A stretch of DNA of 64,000 bases from Acinetobacter kanungonis (GCF_009939195.1 NZ_JAACKC010000004.1:124001-188000); one strand, 5' to 3'; shown: positions 51,244-61,402, numbered from the stretch's first letter. Made by a program: numbers and translations. The notes: generated by a model not told the origin, from the sequence alone.

Positions 51244-53721
51244 CTAGGATTGGTTCATCTCTCTTAAACTTTGTAATGGCGGGATATCGCAAAGATAACT
51301 CAGGCGATAACGCCCAATCAGTGCACAGAGCAGCATCATGCTGAGCGGTAAAATCAACCAAATTTCCCAATGCGGCTGAATACTGAGATTCATACGATAA
51401 CTGGCAATTGCACTAATCAATTCGGCAAAGAAACAGGCCACAATTCCTGACAATAATCCCATAAAACCAATTTCTAGGGTCAACATCCGTTTTAGCGTTT
51501 GTTTGGAACTGCCAAATGAGCGCAGCAACGCCACTTCTTGTTTCCGTTCATCCATCAACAAGTTCAGGCAGGCGATTAACACCAGAATGCCTGCAAGGCT
51601 GACCAGTAGCGCCAAAATAGTCACCACTTGAATCAAGACGTTCATCAACCGTTTAATTTCATCCAGTATCAAACCGACATCAATAAACACGGTATTACTA
51701 AACTGCTGAATCAATTGAATCAATTGTGGCTTGTCTTGTTCTGGGACATAAAAACTGCCCAAATAGCTGCCTGCATTTTCATCCAGTGTTTGTGGTGAGA
51801 AAATAAAGAAAAAATTGGGGCTAAAACTCTCCCACTCTACCTCTCGCAAGCTCACCACTTTGGCGTGTAACATCCCTTCAGGCAAGCTGAAACTGAGACG
51901 ATCACCCACCTGTATACCCAATTCTGCTGCGGTTTTGGCTTCTACAGAAACCTCCCCAGTATGGCTAAATTTAGCTTGCCCTTGCACAATCTTATTGTCC
52001 GCTGGCAGGCTATTGCTTTGCGTCAGATTCAGCTCACGGCGTAAAGAATTATTTTGCTGTACCAGTTGTTCTGCAAAGGGCTGTTCATTTTTTGCGACTA
52101 ATCTGCCCCGAATATTCGGATACAACGGCGTACTACTCCAACCATATGCTTCTAATTGCTGCTTGAATTGGGGAACATCAAACGGAGGCAAGCCATACAC
52201 AAACTGATTGGGCGTGCCTTGCGGCAACTGTTGCTGCCAACGCTCTAATAAATCTGTGCGTAATACGGCGAGTACCGTGATCAGGCTCAGCCCCAAAGCC
52301 AAAGCCGTAATCTGAAAAGAAGTTTGATAAGGCACTTTCACATAGGCTGAAATCGCCATCTTGAGTTTTTTAATGGCTTTTAAAACTAGCCAAACCACTA
52401 GATACAGCACTGCACTCAAGACCAAAATGCCGCCAATCACCAAACTGGTCAGCAATAGATTGTCCGTCAAGATGGCACTGAATACAAACAGACTCAGTGT
52501 TCCCGTCAGCAAGGTCCATAGTAAAATAGGCATCGACTGCGCCTGTTGACGAATCACCCGAATCGGCGGTGTATACATCAACTGCCATAGGTGCGGCAAA
52601 ATAAATCCTGTTAACACCACAGCACTGGTGAAAATGGCAATTGGCAAAGGCCCCGTTAACATCGCCCAAGCTGAAAATTGCAGTTGTAAATTTGGAATCA
52701 ATTGCAGCATGAGTTGCAACAGTCCATAACCCAAAGCAATGCCGACACCTACACCAATGAAAATTGCAATCCCCAACATAAAGCAGAGTAGATAGGCATA
52801 GACTTTAAGAATTTGCGATTTGGATGTCCCCATACAACGCAGTAAGGCAATATAGTCTTGATTTTGTTGAACGTAACGTTGACTGGTCAGCGCAATTGCG
52901 ATTCCACACAACAAAATTGTCAGGATATTTGCCAACTGTAAAAAGGTATCCAGATTTTCAATCGGGCGCATTAGACGAGTATTGCCTTCGCTGGCATTTC
53001 TGAGTTTCAGGCCATTGGCTTCATCTGCATTCGAGTTAGCAGACTGCTTTTCCGCTTGTTGCTGCTGTTTAAACAGGGTTTGGAATTGTTGAATGTTATT
53101 CGCAGGACCTGCCATTAACAGACGATAATCAATGCGGCTACCCACCTGAATCGCATTGGTGCGTGCCACATCTTGTTGTGCAATCATGACTGTGGGTGAA
53201 AAGCCTGAAAAACCCAGTTCCTGATTTGAATCATGTTGAATGGCCGCAGTCACTTTAAACGTGCCATCTGCAATCTGGATCTGATCCCCCAATTTGACCT
53301 TTAGCAAATCCATGACCCGTGGACTTAGCCATACTTCACCGCTTTGTATTGAACGATTTAGCGCCGGTTGTAGTTGCAACTGTCCTCGTAACGGAAAATG
53401 GGCATCAATGGCTTTAACATTGACCATGACAAACTGTGATTCGGTATGGGCCATGGAATTGAACACCGTCACCTGCGACTGCTTCAAATCCAGCACTTTG
53501 GCTTGGTCTTTCCAGTGTTGCTCAATCGCGGATTGATCTGATAACACTAAATCTGCAGCCATCAGCTCTGCTGCTTGCAAGGTCACTGCATTCTGAATCT
53601 GTTCATTGCTAAATTTCAGGGCTGTGGTGACACTAATTGCCAAGACCAACGCCATGATCAGCAAATACATGCCACTGCTTTTCAGACTTTGCTGTAATAA
53701 GGGGCGAAATAAGGCACTCAT
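51244..53721 (-). CDS. ybbP: FtsX-like ABC transporter permease, YbbP type
   Basis: 825 residues. Two FtsX-like permease modules: a first helix (about 17-35), a large periplasmic segment, helices around 260-420, a second half and a final bundle (about 690-815). E. coli YbbP pairs with the ATPase YbbA and lies beside tesA; the same order occurs here, which supports the assignment. The substrate is unsettled (lipid or lysophospholipid handling has been proposed for YbbAP). It starts two bases after the ATPase gene stops, so they form one operon. Confidence 0.92.
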   Translation of the reverse strand: MSALFRPLLQQSLKSSGMYLLIMALVLAISVTTALKFSNEQIQNAVTLQAAELMAADLVLSDQSAIEQHWKDQAKVLDLKQSQVTVFNSMAHTESQFVMVNVKAIDAHFPLRGQLQLQPALNRSIQSGEVWLSPRVMDLLKVKLGDQIQIADGTFKVTAAIQHDSNQELGFSGFSPTVMIAQQDVARTNAIQVGSRIDYRLLMAGPANNIQQFQTLFKQQQQAEKQSANSNADEANGLKLRNASEGNTRLMRPIENLDTFLQLANILTILLCGIAIALTSQRYVQQNQDYIALLRCMGTSKSQILKVYAYLLCFMLGIAIFIGVGVGIALGYGLLQLMLQLIPNLQLQFSAWAMLTGPLPIAIFTSAVVLTGFILPHLWQLMYTPPIRVIRQQAQSMPILLWTLLTGTLSLFVFSAILTDNLLLTSLVIGGILVLSAVLYLVVWLVLKAIKKLKMAISAYVKVPYQTSFQITALALGLSLITVLAVLRTDLLERWQQQLPQGTPNQFVYGLPPFDVPQFKQQLEAYGWSSTPLYPNIRGRLVAKNEQPFAEQLVQQNNSLRRELNLTQSNSLPADNKIVQGQAKFSHTGEVSVEAKTAAELGIQVGDRLSFSLPEGMLHAKVVSLREVEWESFSPNFFFIFSPQTLDENAGSYLGSFYVPEQDKPQLIQLIQQFSNTVFIDVGLILDEIKRLMNVLIQVVTILALLVSLAGILVLIACLNLLMDERKQEVALLRSFGSSKQTLKRMLTLEIGFMGLLSGIVACFFAELISAIASYRMNLSIQPHWEIWLILPLSMMLLCALIGRYRLSYLCDIPPLQSLREMNQS

Positions 53722-53723
53722 GC

Positions 53724-54422
53724 TTATTCTCCAGCCTGCACATGTTCATGTAACTGACCTTCAAATAAATGCACATGCCGCTGACATTGTCTTGCCAGTT
53801 TTAAGTCATGTGTCACCAACACTAATGTCGTGCCCAACTCCCGATTCAGTGAAAATAGAAGCTGTTCAATTTCTTTTGCGGTTTGACTGTCTAAATTCCC
53901 TGTCGGCTCATCGGCAAAAATAATTTTTGGCTGGCTGATTAATGCCCGTGCAATTGCGACACGTTGTTGTTCTCCCCCTGAAAGGACTTTAGGCGTTTGA
54001 CTGGCTTGACGCTCTAAGCCCACCTTTTTCAGCAATTCCAAAGCACGTTGTTCTGCCTCGGCATAGTGGAACTCTGGATGTAAACGTAAGGGTAACATCA
54101 CATTTTCTAGGGCAGTGAGGTGTGGTAACAATTGAAAGGACTGAAAGACAAAGCCGATATAGTTTAAACGTACCTGTGCCCGTTGCTCTTCATTTAGCGC
54201 GGTAATGTTCTCTCCACACACACTGAGTTCACCACTGCTGGCTTGATCTAAAGTCGCCAAAATCCCCAATAAGGTAGACTTACCTGAACCTGAACGTCCT
54301 GTAATTGCAATTTGTTCGCCTTCAATAATTTCGAGATTTAAATTTTCAAAAATGGAGAGACTCTTGTCGGCAAGTTGTATTTTTTGTGTCAAATTCTGGG
54401 CAGAAATTACGGCTTGTGGCAT
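53724..54422 (-). CDS. ybbA: ABC transporter ATPase, YbbA type
   Basis: 232 residues from ATG 54422 (MPQAVISAQ); an upstream extension to 54551 would overlap tesA and is rejected. A full LolD/MacB-like ATPase: Walker [10 protein letters not shown] (about 42-50), Q-loop [11 protein letters not shown], signature [15 protein letters not shown] (about 143-157), Walker [13 protein letters not shown], and the switch His in THDLKLA. It powers the YbbP permease encoded next. Its ATG overlaps an ATG on the opposite strand and it is divergent from tesA. Confidence 0.94.
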   Translation of the reverse strand: MPQAVISAQNLTQKIQLADKSLSIFENLNLEIIEGEQIAITGRSGSGKSTLLGILATLDQASSGELSVCGENITALNEEQRAQVRLNYIGFVFQSFQLLPHLTALENVMLPLRLHPEFHYAEAEQRALELLKKVGLERQASQTPKVLSGGEQQRVAIARALISQPKIIFADEPTGNLDSQTAKEIEQLLFSLNRELGTTLVLVTHDLKLARQCQRHVHLFEGQLHEHVQAGE

Positions 54423-54465
54423 GATAAATCTCTCTGTTCTTGTGCTCAGGTTTTCTTTAGTCACT

Positions 54466-55095
54466 ATGCGTCGATATCGTTTTAAAGTATTGATTTGTTC
54501 ATGGCTCGCAGGTCTGCTGTTCTGCCTCAGCCCCATGATGGCTTCTGCCAAAACTATTCTAATTTTGGGTGACAGTATTAGTGCAGGTTATGGACTACAG
54601 CCTCAGCAAGGATGGGTCACATTGTTGCAAAAACGATTAGAGCAACAGTATCCGAAACAACATCAAGTGGTCAATGCAAGTGTCAGTGGTGAAACCACCA
54701 GTGGTGCTTTGGCACGTTTGCCAAAATTACTTGCAACTTACAAGCCAAATATCGTAGTGATCGAATTAGGAGGCAATGATGGTTTACGTGGACAACCGCC
54801 ACAAATGATTCAGCAGAATCTTGCCCGCTTGGTTGAACAAAGTCAAAAAGCAAAAGCAAAAGTTGTTGTTTTTGGAATGAAAATTCCGCCGAATTACGGC
54901 ACTGCCTATAGCAAGGCATTTGAACAGAATTACACAGTGATCAGTCAGCGTTACCAAGTGAAATTGCTGCCTTTCTTTTTAGAAGGCATTGCGGGACAGA
55001 AAAACCTGATGCAAAAAGATTTGATCCATCCCAATGCACAGGCGCAACCGAAATTATTAAATCTGGCTTACCCATACATTAAAGGCGCTTTATAA
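54466..55095 (+). CDS. tesA: acyl-CoA thioesterase I / lysophospholipase (SGNH hydrolase)
   Basis: 209 residues from ATG 54466 (MRRYRFKV) with a signal peptide (about 1-29, cleavage after ASA). Periplasmic SGNH hydrolase acting on acyl-CoA, lysophospholipid and ester substrates. Block I GDSISAGYGL, block II Gly (VSGETTSG), block III GGNDGL, and block V DLIHPNAQ supply the Ser-Asp-His site and oxyanion hole. It is divergent from ybbA-ybbP, the same arrangement as in E. coli, hinting at linked lipid roles. The terminator at 55081-55104 overlaps its last codons. Confidence 0.95.
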   Translation: MRRYRFKVLICSWLAGLLFCLSPMMASAKTILILGDSISAGYGLQPQQGWVTLLQKRLEQQYPKQHQVVNASVSGETTSGALARLPKLLATYKPNIVVIELGGNDGLRGQPPQMIQQNLARLVEQSQKAKAKVVVFGMKIPPNYGTAYSKAFEQNYTVISQRYQVKLLPFFLEGIAGQKNLMQKDLIHPNAQAQPKLLNLAYPYIKGAL

Positions 55096-55104
55096 AGCGC
55101 CTTT
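55081..55104 (+). terminator. tesA terminator overlapping its last codons
   Basis: Stem aaaggcgctt / aagcgccttt; the stop codon lies inside the hairpin. Confidence 0.75.
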
Positions 55105-55136
55105 AATCATGATGTTCTGTTCTAAATCGGTCAGAC

Positions 55137-55751
55137 TTAGAAGTCAAAAAAAATCACTTCACCTGTTTCAAGCGAATATTCTGCACCGACTACAATCATC
55201 TTGCCTTTTGCAATTAACTGTTCTAACACCGCTGAACCATGACGTAATTGATTTACAGAGGCAAACACATTAGAACGTACCGCATGCGTTGAAAGCTTGT
55301 CTAAATCATTTTTCAATTCAGTTTGCATCAAGGTTTCAACTGATGGACGAACACGGTTCACAATTGACATTAAGTTATTTGATGGTGGGCTATCTGGATT
55401 CATCAAAGTATCAATCGTCGCTTTGATCGCGCCACAGTGACTATGTCCCAATACCACCACGACTGCACAGTCATAACGTTCTGCAGCAAATTCCACGCTA
55501 CCGACTTGTGAAGGCGCAACCACGTTACCCGCAACACGAATAACAAACAGATCACCTAAACCCTGATCAAACACCATTTCAGCAGGGACACGCGAGTCCG
55601 AACAGCCGAGTACAATCGCAAAAGGGTTTTGATCTTCTGCCATTTCAGCACGCTCTTGGTGCGACAACTGTTTAGGGTGGGTTGTTTCCCCAGAGACAAA
55701 ACGTTGGTTTCCTTTTTTAAGACGTTCTAATGCTTCTTGAGCCGTTAGCAT
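55137..55751 (-). CDS. can: beta-carbonic anhydrase
   Basis: 204 residues from ATG 55751 (MLTAQEALER), which has GGTGGGA upstream; an ATG at 55766 lacks a ribosome site. Interconverts CO2 and bicarbonate for carboxylases. Zinc ligands and the Asp-Arg dyad: Cys in GCSDSRVPAE and His and Cys in GHSHCGAI. It is cytoplasmic. No bicarbonate transporter is adjacent. Confidence 0.95.
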   Translation of the reverse strand: MLTAQEALERLKKGNQRFVSGETTHPKQLSHQERAEMAEDQNPFAIVLGCSDSRVPAEMVFDQGLGDLFVIRVAGNVVAPSQVGSVEFAAERYDCAVVVVLGHSHCGAIKATIDTLMNPDSPPSNNLMSIVNRVRPSVETLMQTELKNDLDKLSTHAVRSNVFASVNQLRHGSAVLEQLIAKGKMIVVGAEYSLETGEVIFFDF

Positions 55752-56068
55752 TCTGTTTCCCACCATGATTTGAAGTTTGAATATTCTAATGCCAGCAAAA
55801 TTGATTGTCACTTGCAAAAAAGGATACAGTTTTGCATTTTACGAATTGGCAAAAAATTTCAAATCCCATTTAGCATTACATTGAACCAAGTCACATTATT
55901 AAAACTGAATATCAAGTACATCAATAAACTTATTCGTGACTTTCTAGGTATTGTATTTAAAATAGATTCGCATAAATTTAAAGGTTATTCTTTAGACCAA
56001 ATCAATCTTATCTCCTGTTTCAAAATGGATTTCGAAGCAGAAAATTTTAGCCATAAGGATTTAAGTCA
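55752..56068. other. AT-rich intergenic region
   Basis: 317 bases. A 100-codon open frame (55770-56072) crosses it but has no ribosome site and looks like random AT-rich translation, so I see no gene. AAGGAT at 56055 is the ribosome site of the hydrolase gene. Confidence 0.5.
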
Positions 56069-57097
56069 ATGACTGAAAGACGTAAATATTTTTCTCATTT
56101 TGTTACTGCAATGGGAATCCTAATTACCCTGTCATTGCCCAATCTTGCGTCTGCCAAAACCACGCAAGCGTCTGCCGAACAACTTTCACTGCAAAACTAC
56201 CTGCAACAAGAACGTGAAGCCTGTGGCTTGAAAAGTAAAACCCTTAAAGTGGGCGATATTGTCTGGAGCTATAACGAAGGCGGTTCGCCCCAGAAGCCAA
56301 CCGTTTTACTATTACACGGTATTGCCAGTAACCGCGATAACTGGAACCGTGTCGCAGCGTATTTGACACCCAACTATCATGTGATTGTGCCTGATTTACC
56401 CATCTACGGTGAAACCAGAGTTCCAGCAAATTTCGATATTGCCGTTCCGAATGTCACTTCGAGCCTCAGACAGTTTGCCGAAGCAATTGATATTGAAAAT
56501 AAATTGAATATTGCAGGTCACTCTCTGGGTGGCTCTATTGCAACCTTATACGCTGCACAATATCCCTTTGATACCCAAAGCTTATTTCTACTGAACAGTG
56601 CGGGCATCTATAAAAAAGCCAATACGCCCTACACCAAAGACCCAAACTTTCTCAAACATCTGATTGTGGCTAAACCTGGTGATTATGCCGATGTTCGCCA
56701 AGAGATTATGCAAAATCCCCCCAAACTGTCCCCTGAATTGCAACGTGCCAAAGAGCAATTGCTAATTTCTCAGGCGGGACGTAATAATTTAGTGATCGAG
56801 CAAATTTCGACCCTGAATCGAATTTATACCCCTGAAAGTTTTGCACGTATTACCCATAATGTCGAAGCACCTACCCTGATTCTTTGGGGGAAACAGGACA
56901 AAATCTTTAATGTTGAAGTCGCAGATGAATTAAAATCTCTGTTGAAACGTGCAGAAGCACCTGTCATCCTTAACAATGTTGGTCATATGCCTTTATTGGA
57001 AGCAGATAAACAAGTCGCAAATTACTATTTGCCGTTTCTTGCCAAAACCCAGAGTCTGAAAAATCCTTTGGCGGATCAATTGATTCCTTTACATTAA
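56069..57097 (+). CDS. secreted alpha/beta hydrolase
   Basis: 342 residues with a signal peptide (about 1-30, ending LASA). The core has LLLHGIASNRDNW (oxyanion hole), the nucleophile elbow GHSLGGS, the acid in LWGKQDKIF and the His in NVGHMPLLE, giving a complete Ser-Asp-His triad. The exact substrate (lipid, ester or other) cannot be told. It resembles secreted lipases/esterases of Acinetobacter by order of motifs. A 12-base gap leads to the next gene on the same strand. Confidence 0.88.
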   Translation: MTERRKYFSHFVTAMGILITLSLPNLASAKTTQASAEQLSLQNYLQQEREACGLKSKTLKVGDIVWSYNEGGSPQKPTVLLLHGIASNRDNWNRVAAYLTPNYHVIVPDLPIYGETRVPANFDIAVPNVTSSLRQFAEAIDIENKLNIAGHSLGGSIATLYAAQYPFDTQSLFLLNSAGIYKKANTPYTKDPNFLKHLIVAKPGDYADVRQEIMQNPPKLSPELQRAKEQLLISQAGRNNLVIEQISTLNRIYTPESFARITHNVEAPTLILWGKQDKIFNVEVADELKSLLKRAEAPVILNNVGHMPLLEADKQVANYYLPFLAKTQSLKNPLADQLIPLH

Positions 57098-57109
57098 ATT
57101 TGAGCTTTT

Positions 57110-58120
57110 ATGCAAAAACACCCAATGATTGAGCAACTGATTGAGGCTCATATTCAATTTTTAAATGATGAATTCTCTCAGTCAAATACCATTCAAAATG
57201 AGTTCGTTGAATTTTATCATTGGTTTCGAAAGCAAAATTTAAAACAAATTTGGACAGTTGAGCAGATTCATCAACTGATTCAACAGCAAATTCTAAATAC
57301 TCCTGCCAGTGCATTCTTGATTGAGCAAATTGCTGAGCATATACGCTTTGCACTGGTTCATCCCGCGAATGAGCAGACCAAAATTGCAGATGCCATTCCT
57401 GTACTCACGGTCGATAAAATTGCCCAATATGTTGCCAGTAAAAGTGGGCATCGACGCCGCTTGATTCATACCGTGGTCAATAATCCTGCGTTTTCAGCCA
57501 TGATCACGCAACTGATTCAACATGCCATTCATGACTATTTAGATAATTCCGTCATGGTCAAGCATGTACCAGGCGTGTCCCGTTTTATGAAAATGGGGAA
57601 ATCGGTTTTAGAAAGCGTGACTGATTCTAATCTGGATCAGGCGATTCAGCATTATTTGCAAAAGAACATTCAAAAGCTTAGCCAAATGAGCGAGCAAGTG
57701 CTAAATCAACATTTCAATGACGATAAGCTTTATCATTTTCAAGCCAATTTGTGGCATAAAATTAAAGACTTACCACTGAATGTTTTAAAGAATTACATTG
57801 AGATCGATGATCTGCCACAAACGGTTGGTTTAGGGCATGAAATTTGGGATCATTTGCGCCAAACAGCCTATTTAGAACAACAAGTGAAAGATGGCGTGTA
57901 TGCATGGTATGCACGTAACCAAGAGCGTAGTTTTGATTTGTTATTGCGTGATTTAAATATTGATGAAGCTCTGATTCAACATCAATTACAGCAGCTGTTA
58001 GAACCAATCATTGTGAACTTGGTGCAATCAGAATATTTAGCGCAACGTGCGCGTCATTATTTAGAAAAGTTTTATTACTCAAGCAGTACTTTGGAAATTT
58101 TACAACAGAAAGACGCATAA
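57110..58120 (+). CDS. large helical protein of unknown function
   Basis: 336 residues, Gln- and His-rich, almost wholly helical, with no signal peptide or membrane helix and no motif I recognise. It may be a scaffold or a regulator, but I cannot assign it. It begins 12 bases after the hydrolase gene, so both are likely in one transcript. The hairpin 58108-58130 is its terminator and overlaps the end of the frame. Confidence 0.75.
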   Translation: MQKHPMIEQLIEAHIQFLNDEFSQSNTIQNEFVEFYHWFRKQNLKQIWTVEQIHQLIQQQILNTPASAFLIEQIAEHIRFALVHPANEQTKIADAIPVLTVDKIAQYVASKSGHRRRLIHTVVNNPAFSAMITQLIQHAIHDYLDNSVMVKHVPGVSRFMKMGKSVLESVTDSNLDQAIQHYLQKNIQKLSQMSEQVLNQHFNDDKLYHFQANLWHKIKDLPLNVLKNYIEIDDLPQTVGLGHEIWDHLRQTAYLEQQVKDGVYAWYARNQERSFDLLLRDLNIDEALIQHQLQQLLEPIIVNLVQSEYLAQRARHYLEKFYYSSSTLEILQQKDA

Positions 58121-58130
58121 CTGCGTCTTT
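58108..58130. terminator. bidirectional terminator
   Basis: Stem aaagacgca / tgcgtcttt, loop taac, at the 3' end of the unknown helical gene and facing the TonB receptor gene. Confidence 0.8.
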
Positions 58131-58147
58131 CTGTATAAAGCCTCAGC

Positions 58148-60394
58148 TTAGAACGAATATTTCAAAGAGGCATAATAGGCGCGACCGGGTTCGTTATACG
58201 TCTGACTTGTCGACTCACTATCTCTTAATTTCTGCTCATCAAATAGATTACTGATTCCTACACGGGTACTTAGATTGCCTGTAAATTTATAGCCCATATT
58301 AATCCCTGCAATACCATAACTTTTCACGGTACTTGGTTTTAATGCATCATCCGTACCACCAGAACCTACACCCGCTTCAATGCGATTTTGAGCATATTGA
58401 CGAGACTTTTGGCGACCATACTGGGTATAAACAAAATTCACATCCAATTGATCAGTAATATCGTAGTCAAAAATTGAGTTGAGCGTATAGTTAGGCACTA
58501 GAGAAAGCGGATTACCTGTCGACTTATCTTCTGAATCCATCATATAGGTAAAGTTATTGGTCCAGCTGATATTATCCCATTCTAGACCAATGCTACCTTC
58601 AAAGCCTTGAACCAAAGCTTCAGGGATATTCTCCCAACGTAAGACATTCCAAGTCGTTCCTGAAGTCGTTGTAGCCGTGGTGATAATTTCAGTCCCTGCC
58701 GCAATTTTGTCTTTATAATCATTACGGAACCATGCAAAACTCGCGTTAACATTATCTTTGGCGAATTGGATACCCAATTCTTTATTCACCGATGTTTCAG
58801 GATTTAAATCCGCATTACCTTGAAGTAAACAACGGTTTTGAATCGTCGCTGGACAACCATTCCCATTCGTCGATAATAAATAACCTTCTGCATTTTGATA
58901 CATATTTGGGGCTTTATAAGCTTTCGCGATTCCACCTTTAACCGTGAAATAATCACCTAGTTTTTGCGTTATATTAAGACTTGGACTCCAATTTGACCCA
59001 GATTTATCATGATCATCAAAACGCAAACCTAATACCAAATCTGTTGAATCCGTAATTTTTAAATTGTCTTCAGCATATAGTGATGCAATACGCGAACTCA
59101 TATGACTACGATCTTGTGGTGCTATCGCATCTAAACCTGCTGAACTGCCAGTTGAACCAACAGATGTATTTGCCTCGTCTGTGAAATCATCTTCAATCCA
59201 TTCGGCACCAAGGGTTAAATTCTGAGGGATGTAAAATTCAAACGGAAGATTCACTTCGCCATTTATACGGAAAGTATCTAAGGTCGAGGTGGACTTGTCT
59301 GTTTCTGTGTTAATACGTCCTTCGGCACTACCCGCTAAGCCTTCCAATAAACGCTTGTTCTTCGTTTTATCGTATTGAAAGATTAATTTATTATTTCCCC
59401 AGTCCCATTCACCATCATGCATTAATGCATAACTTTCACGGTACATGGTATTGGTTTCAGTGCCATATAAAGCTGACAAAATAGCATTCGCTTCGGCATC
59501 TGCATTCAACTGAGAATCACCTGAGTAAAGGTTACCCTGACGGCTCGAAGCTGCATCTAATGTTAGAGTTTGACCGTCTGTGATTTGCCAAGCCAAACGC
59601 GCCGATACATCCTCATTTTTTACCCCTTCTCTACCCGCTGCGGTACTATTGATGGACTTGTTAATATCTATGGCATCAGGCTGGGTCTTATTAAAGTTCC
59701 CATATAAACGATAAGATAAAATATCCTTAATAATCGGACCACTTAGATTGACACTTACACGCCCAGATTCACCTTCTTTAGAATCTTCAGGTTGATTGGT
59801 ATATAACTCGACCGAACCATGTACTTCGTTGGTGACTTTTTTGGTTTTAATATTGACCACACCACCCATGGCACCAGAACCATAACGTGCTGCTGCTGGA
59901 CCACGTAATACTTCAATCGACTCAATGGCATCAGCAGGAACCCAGTTCGAATCCCCACGGGTATCACGCTCACCACGCCAACCATAACGTACTGAGTTTC
60001 TTGAAGTCACAGGCTTACCATCCACCAGAATCAAGGTGTTTTCAGGTCCCATGCCGCGAATATCGATTTGACGGTTATTCCCGCGCTGACCTGTCGCACT
60101 ATTGCCGGTTAAGTTCACCCCAGGCATACGGCGTACGTATTCCGAAATATCATTCACGACAGGAAGTTTTTCCAAATCTTCTTCTGTAATGATGGATGCC
60201 CCTAAAGACTGCTTGACTTGTTCTTCAGCCGTTAGCACGATTTTTTCTAGTTTGGTCGCATCTGTAGATTGAGCCGTCACCTGTTCTGTTGCAGATGCTT
60301 GCTGTTCTGTTTGTGCATCCTCAGCATGCGCAAGCACACTCATAACTGACAAAATGGATAGTGCTAATGCTGATTGGACAATGCGTCTGTTCAT
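58148..60394 (-). CDS. TonB-dependent siderophore receptor
   Basis: 748 residues from ATG 60394 (MNRRIVQS), signal peptide about 1-24 (ending AHAE). A TonB-box-like LEKIVLTAE (about 48-56) precedes the plug domain (IRGMGPENTLILVDGKP, GSGAMGGVVNI), then a 22-strand barrel with C-terminal Phe. The plug and barrel pattern is closest to FepA/PfeA-type receptors for catecholate siderophores (inference). A Fur-like box is upstream (60487-60505), so it is expected to be on under iron starvation. No siderophore synthesis genes are adjacent. Confidence 0.92.
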   Translation of the reverse strand: MNRRIVQSALALSILSVMSVLAHAEDAQTEQQASATEQVTAQSTDATKLEKIVLTAEEQVKQSLGASIITEEDLEKLPVVNDISEYVRRMPGVNLTGNSATGQRGNNRQIDIRGMGPENTLILVDGKPVTSRNSVRYGWRGERDTRGDSNWVPADAIESIEVLRGPAAARYGSGAMGGVVNIKTKKVTNEVHGSVELYTNQPEDSKEGESGRVSVNLSGPIIKDILSYRLYGNFNKTQPDAIDINKSINSTAAGREGVKNEDVSARLAWQITDGQTLTLDAASSRQGNLYSGDSQLNADAEANAILSALYGTETNTMYRESYALMHDGEWDWGNNKLIFQYDKTKNKRLLEGLAGSAEGRINTETDKSTSTLDTFRINGEVNLPFEFYIPQNLTLGAEWIEDDFTDEANTSVGSTGSSAGLDAIAPQDRSHMSSRIASLYAEDNLKITDSTDLVLGLRFDDHDKSGSNWSPSLNITQKLGDYFTVKGGIAKAYKAPNMYQNAEGYLLSTNGNGCPATIQNRCLLQGNADLNPETSVNKELGIQFAKDNVNASFAWFRNDYKDKIAAGTEIITTATTTSGTTWNVLRWENIPEALVQGFEGSIGLEWDNISWTNNFTYMMDSEDKSTGNPLSLVPNYTLNSIFDYDITDQLDVNFVYTQYGRQKSRQYAQNRIEAGVGSGGTDDALKPSTVKSYGIAGINMGYKFTGNLSTRVGISNLFDEQKLRDSESTSQTYNEPGRAYYASLKYSF

Positions 60395-60486
60395 TCGATT
60401 ACCCCAAAAACTGTTGGAAGATAGAAAACAACATGAAATTTCGGTTTCAGAGTGTAACAAACATAAATATAAATGCAATTACTATT

Positions 60487-60505
60487 AATAATAATTCTCA
60501 TTATT
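60487..60505. promoter_or_regulatory. Fur box of the TonB receptor
   Basis: aataataattctcattatt matches the Fur consensus at 14 of 19 positions by my alignment. It lies about 93 bases upstream of the receptor start in an AT-rich promoter region. Confidence 0.75.
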
Positions 60506-60552
60506 AAATGGAAATGATCCTGTATAATCAGGCTTCTGATTTCAACAGGCGT

Positions 60553-60581
60553 AAAAAAACCTCCAAATTTGGAGGTTTTTT
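60553..60581. terminator. nfuA terminator
   Basis: Stem aaaaaacctccaa / ttggaggtttttt, ahead of the receptor promoter on the minus strand; ends nfuA. Confidence 0.88.
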
Positions 60582-60604
60582 CGGTATCACTTAACTGCCA
60601 AAAA

Positions 60605-61243
60605 TTACTTGAAGTATGCACCTTCTGCTTGGCTGTGGTCAGTCTGGTCAATCACACGTTGTAACTCTGGTACGTGTTGTTTTAAGGTTGTTTCTACACC
60701 TTGTTTCAAAGTCACATCAATTGCTGAACAGCCTTGGCAACCACCACCAAACTTAAGTACCGCAGTCAAACCGTGTTCTTCATCTTCAACCACTTCGACC
60801 AATGCACAGTTACCACCATGTCCTGCCAAACCTGGGTTAATCTCAGATTGTAGAACATAAGTAATGCGCTCTTCGACAGACGCATCTGGACCGACACGTG
60901 GCACTTTTGAATTTGGTGCACGGAAAGTCAACTGACCACCAAAACGGTCTTTGTTGTAATCAATTACGGCATCTAATAAATACGGAATAGATGGTGCATC
61001 TACATAGGCAGGGAAATCTGGATAGTCTTGCTTATAATCTGTTGGCACAACTTCTTCAGGCGCACTATATGCCATACAACATTCAGCACGAGGGGTTCCA
61101 GGATTTTCCACAAAAACACGGACACCAATCCCTGGAGTATTTTGTTTCGCCAATAAATCACGTAAATACTCTTGTGCAGTTGGTGTAATCAATAAGTTTG
61201 GAATTTCTTCTGCAACTGCAGTGCTGGTGTTCTCAGTCGACAT
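60605..61243 (-). CDS. nfuA: Fe-S biogenesis protein NfuA
   Basis: 212 residues. Carries and delivers [4Fe-4S] clusters to target enzymes. The N-terminal half is a degenerate A-type carrier domain (PTAQEYLRDLL, then GIGVRVFVENPGTP), and the C-terminal half is the Nfu domain with the cluster motif GCQGCSAIDVTLKQG. It is on the minus strand ahead of the TonB receptor, with its terminator at 60553-60581 between them. Confidence 0.96.
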   Translation of the reverse strand: MSTENTSTAVAEEIPNLLITPTAQEYLRDLLAKQNTPGIGVRVFVENPGTPRAECCMAYSAPEEVVPTDYKQDYPDFPAYVDAPSIPYLLDAVIDYNKDRFGGQLTFRAPNSKVPRVGPDASVEERITYVLQSEINPGLAGHGGNCALVEVVEDEEHGLTAVLKFGGGCQGCSAIDVTLKQGVETTLKQHVPELQRVIDQTDHSQAEGAYFK

Positions 61244-61402
61244 AACAATATTTCCTCAAGCTGAAGTCGCTATTTTAACTGAAGATGCGGTTAAATTAAA
61301 AAAAATCAACCAAAATTGTCGGAATTATTCTAAAAGTTCTGTGCAATTAGACAATTAATGGCATTATTAAGGTTTAGTCATTCAAAATTGAACCTTTTCT
61401 AT

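Noticed and set aside
55770..56072. 100-codon open frame between can and the hydrolase gene
   Set aside because: No ribosome site, overlaps the start of both neighbours, and its Lys/Ile/Phe-rich translation looks like random AT-rich DNA.
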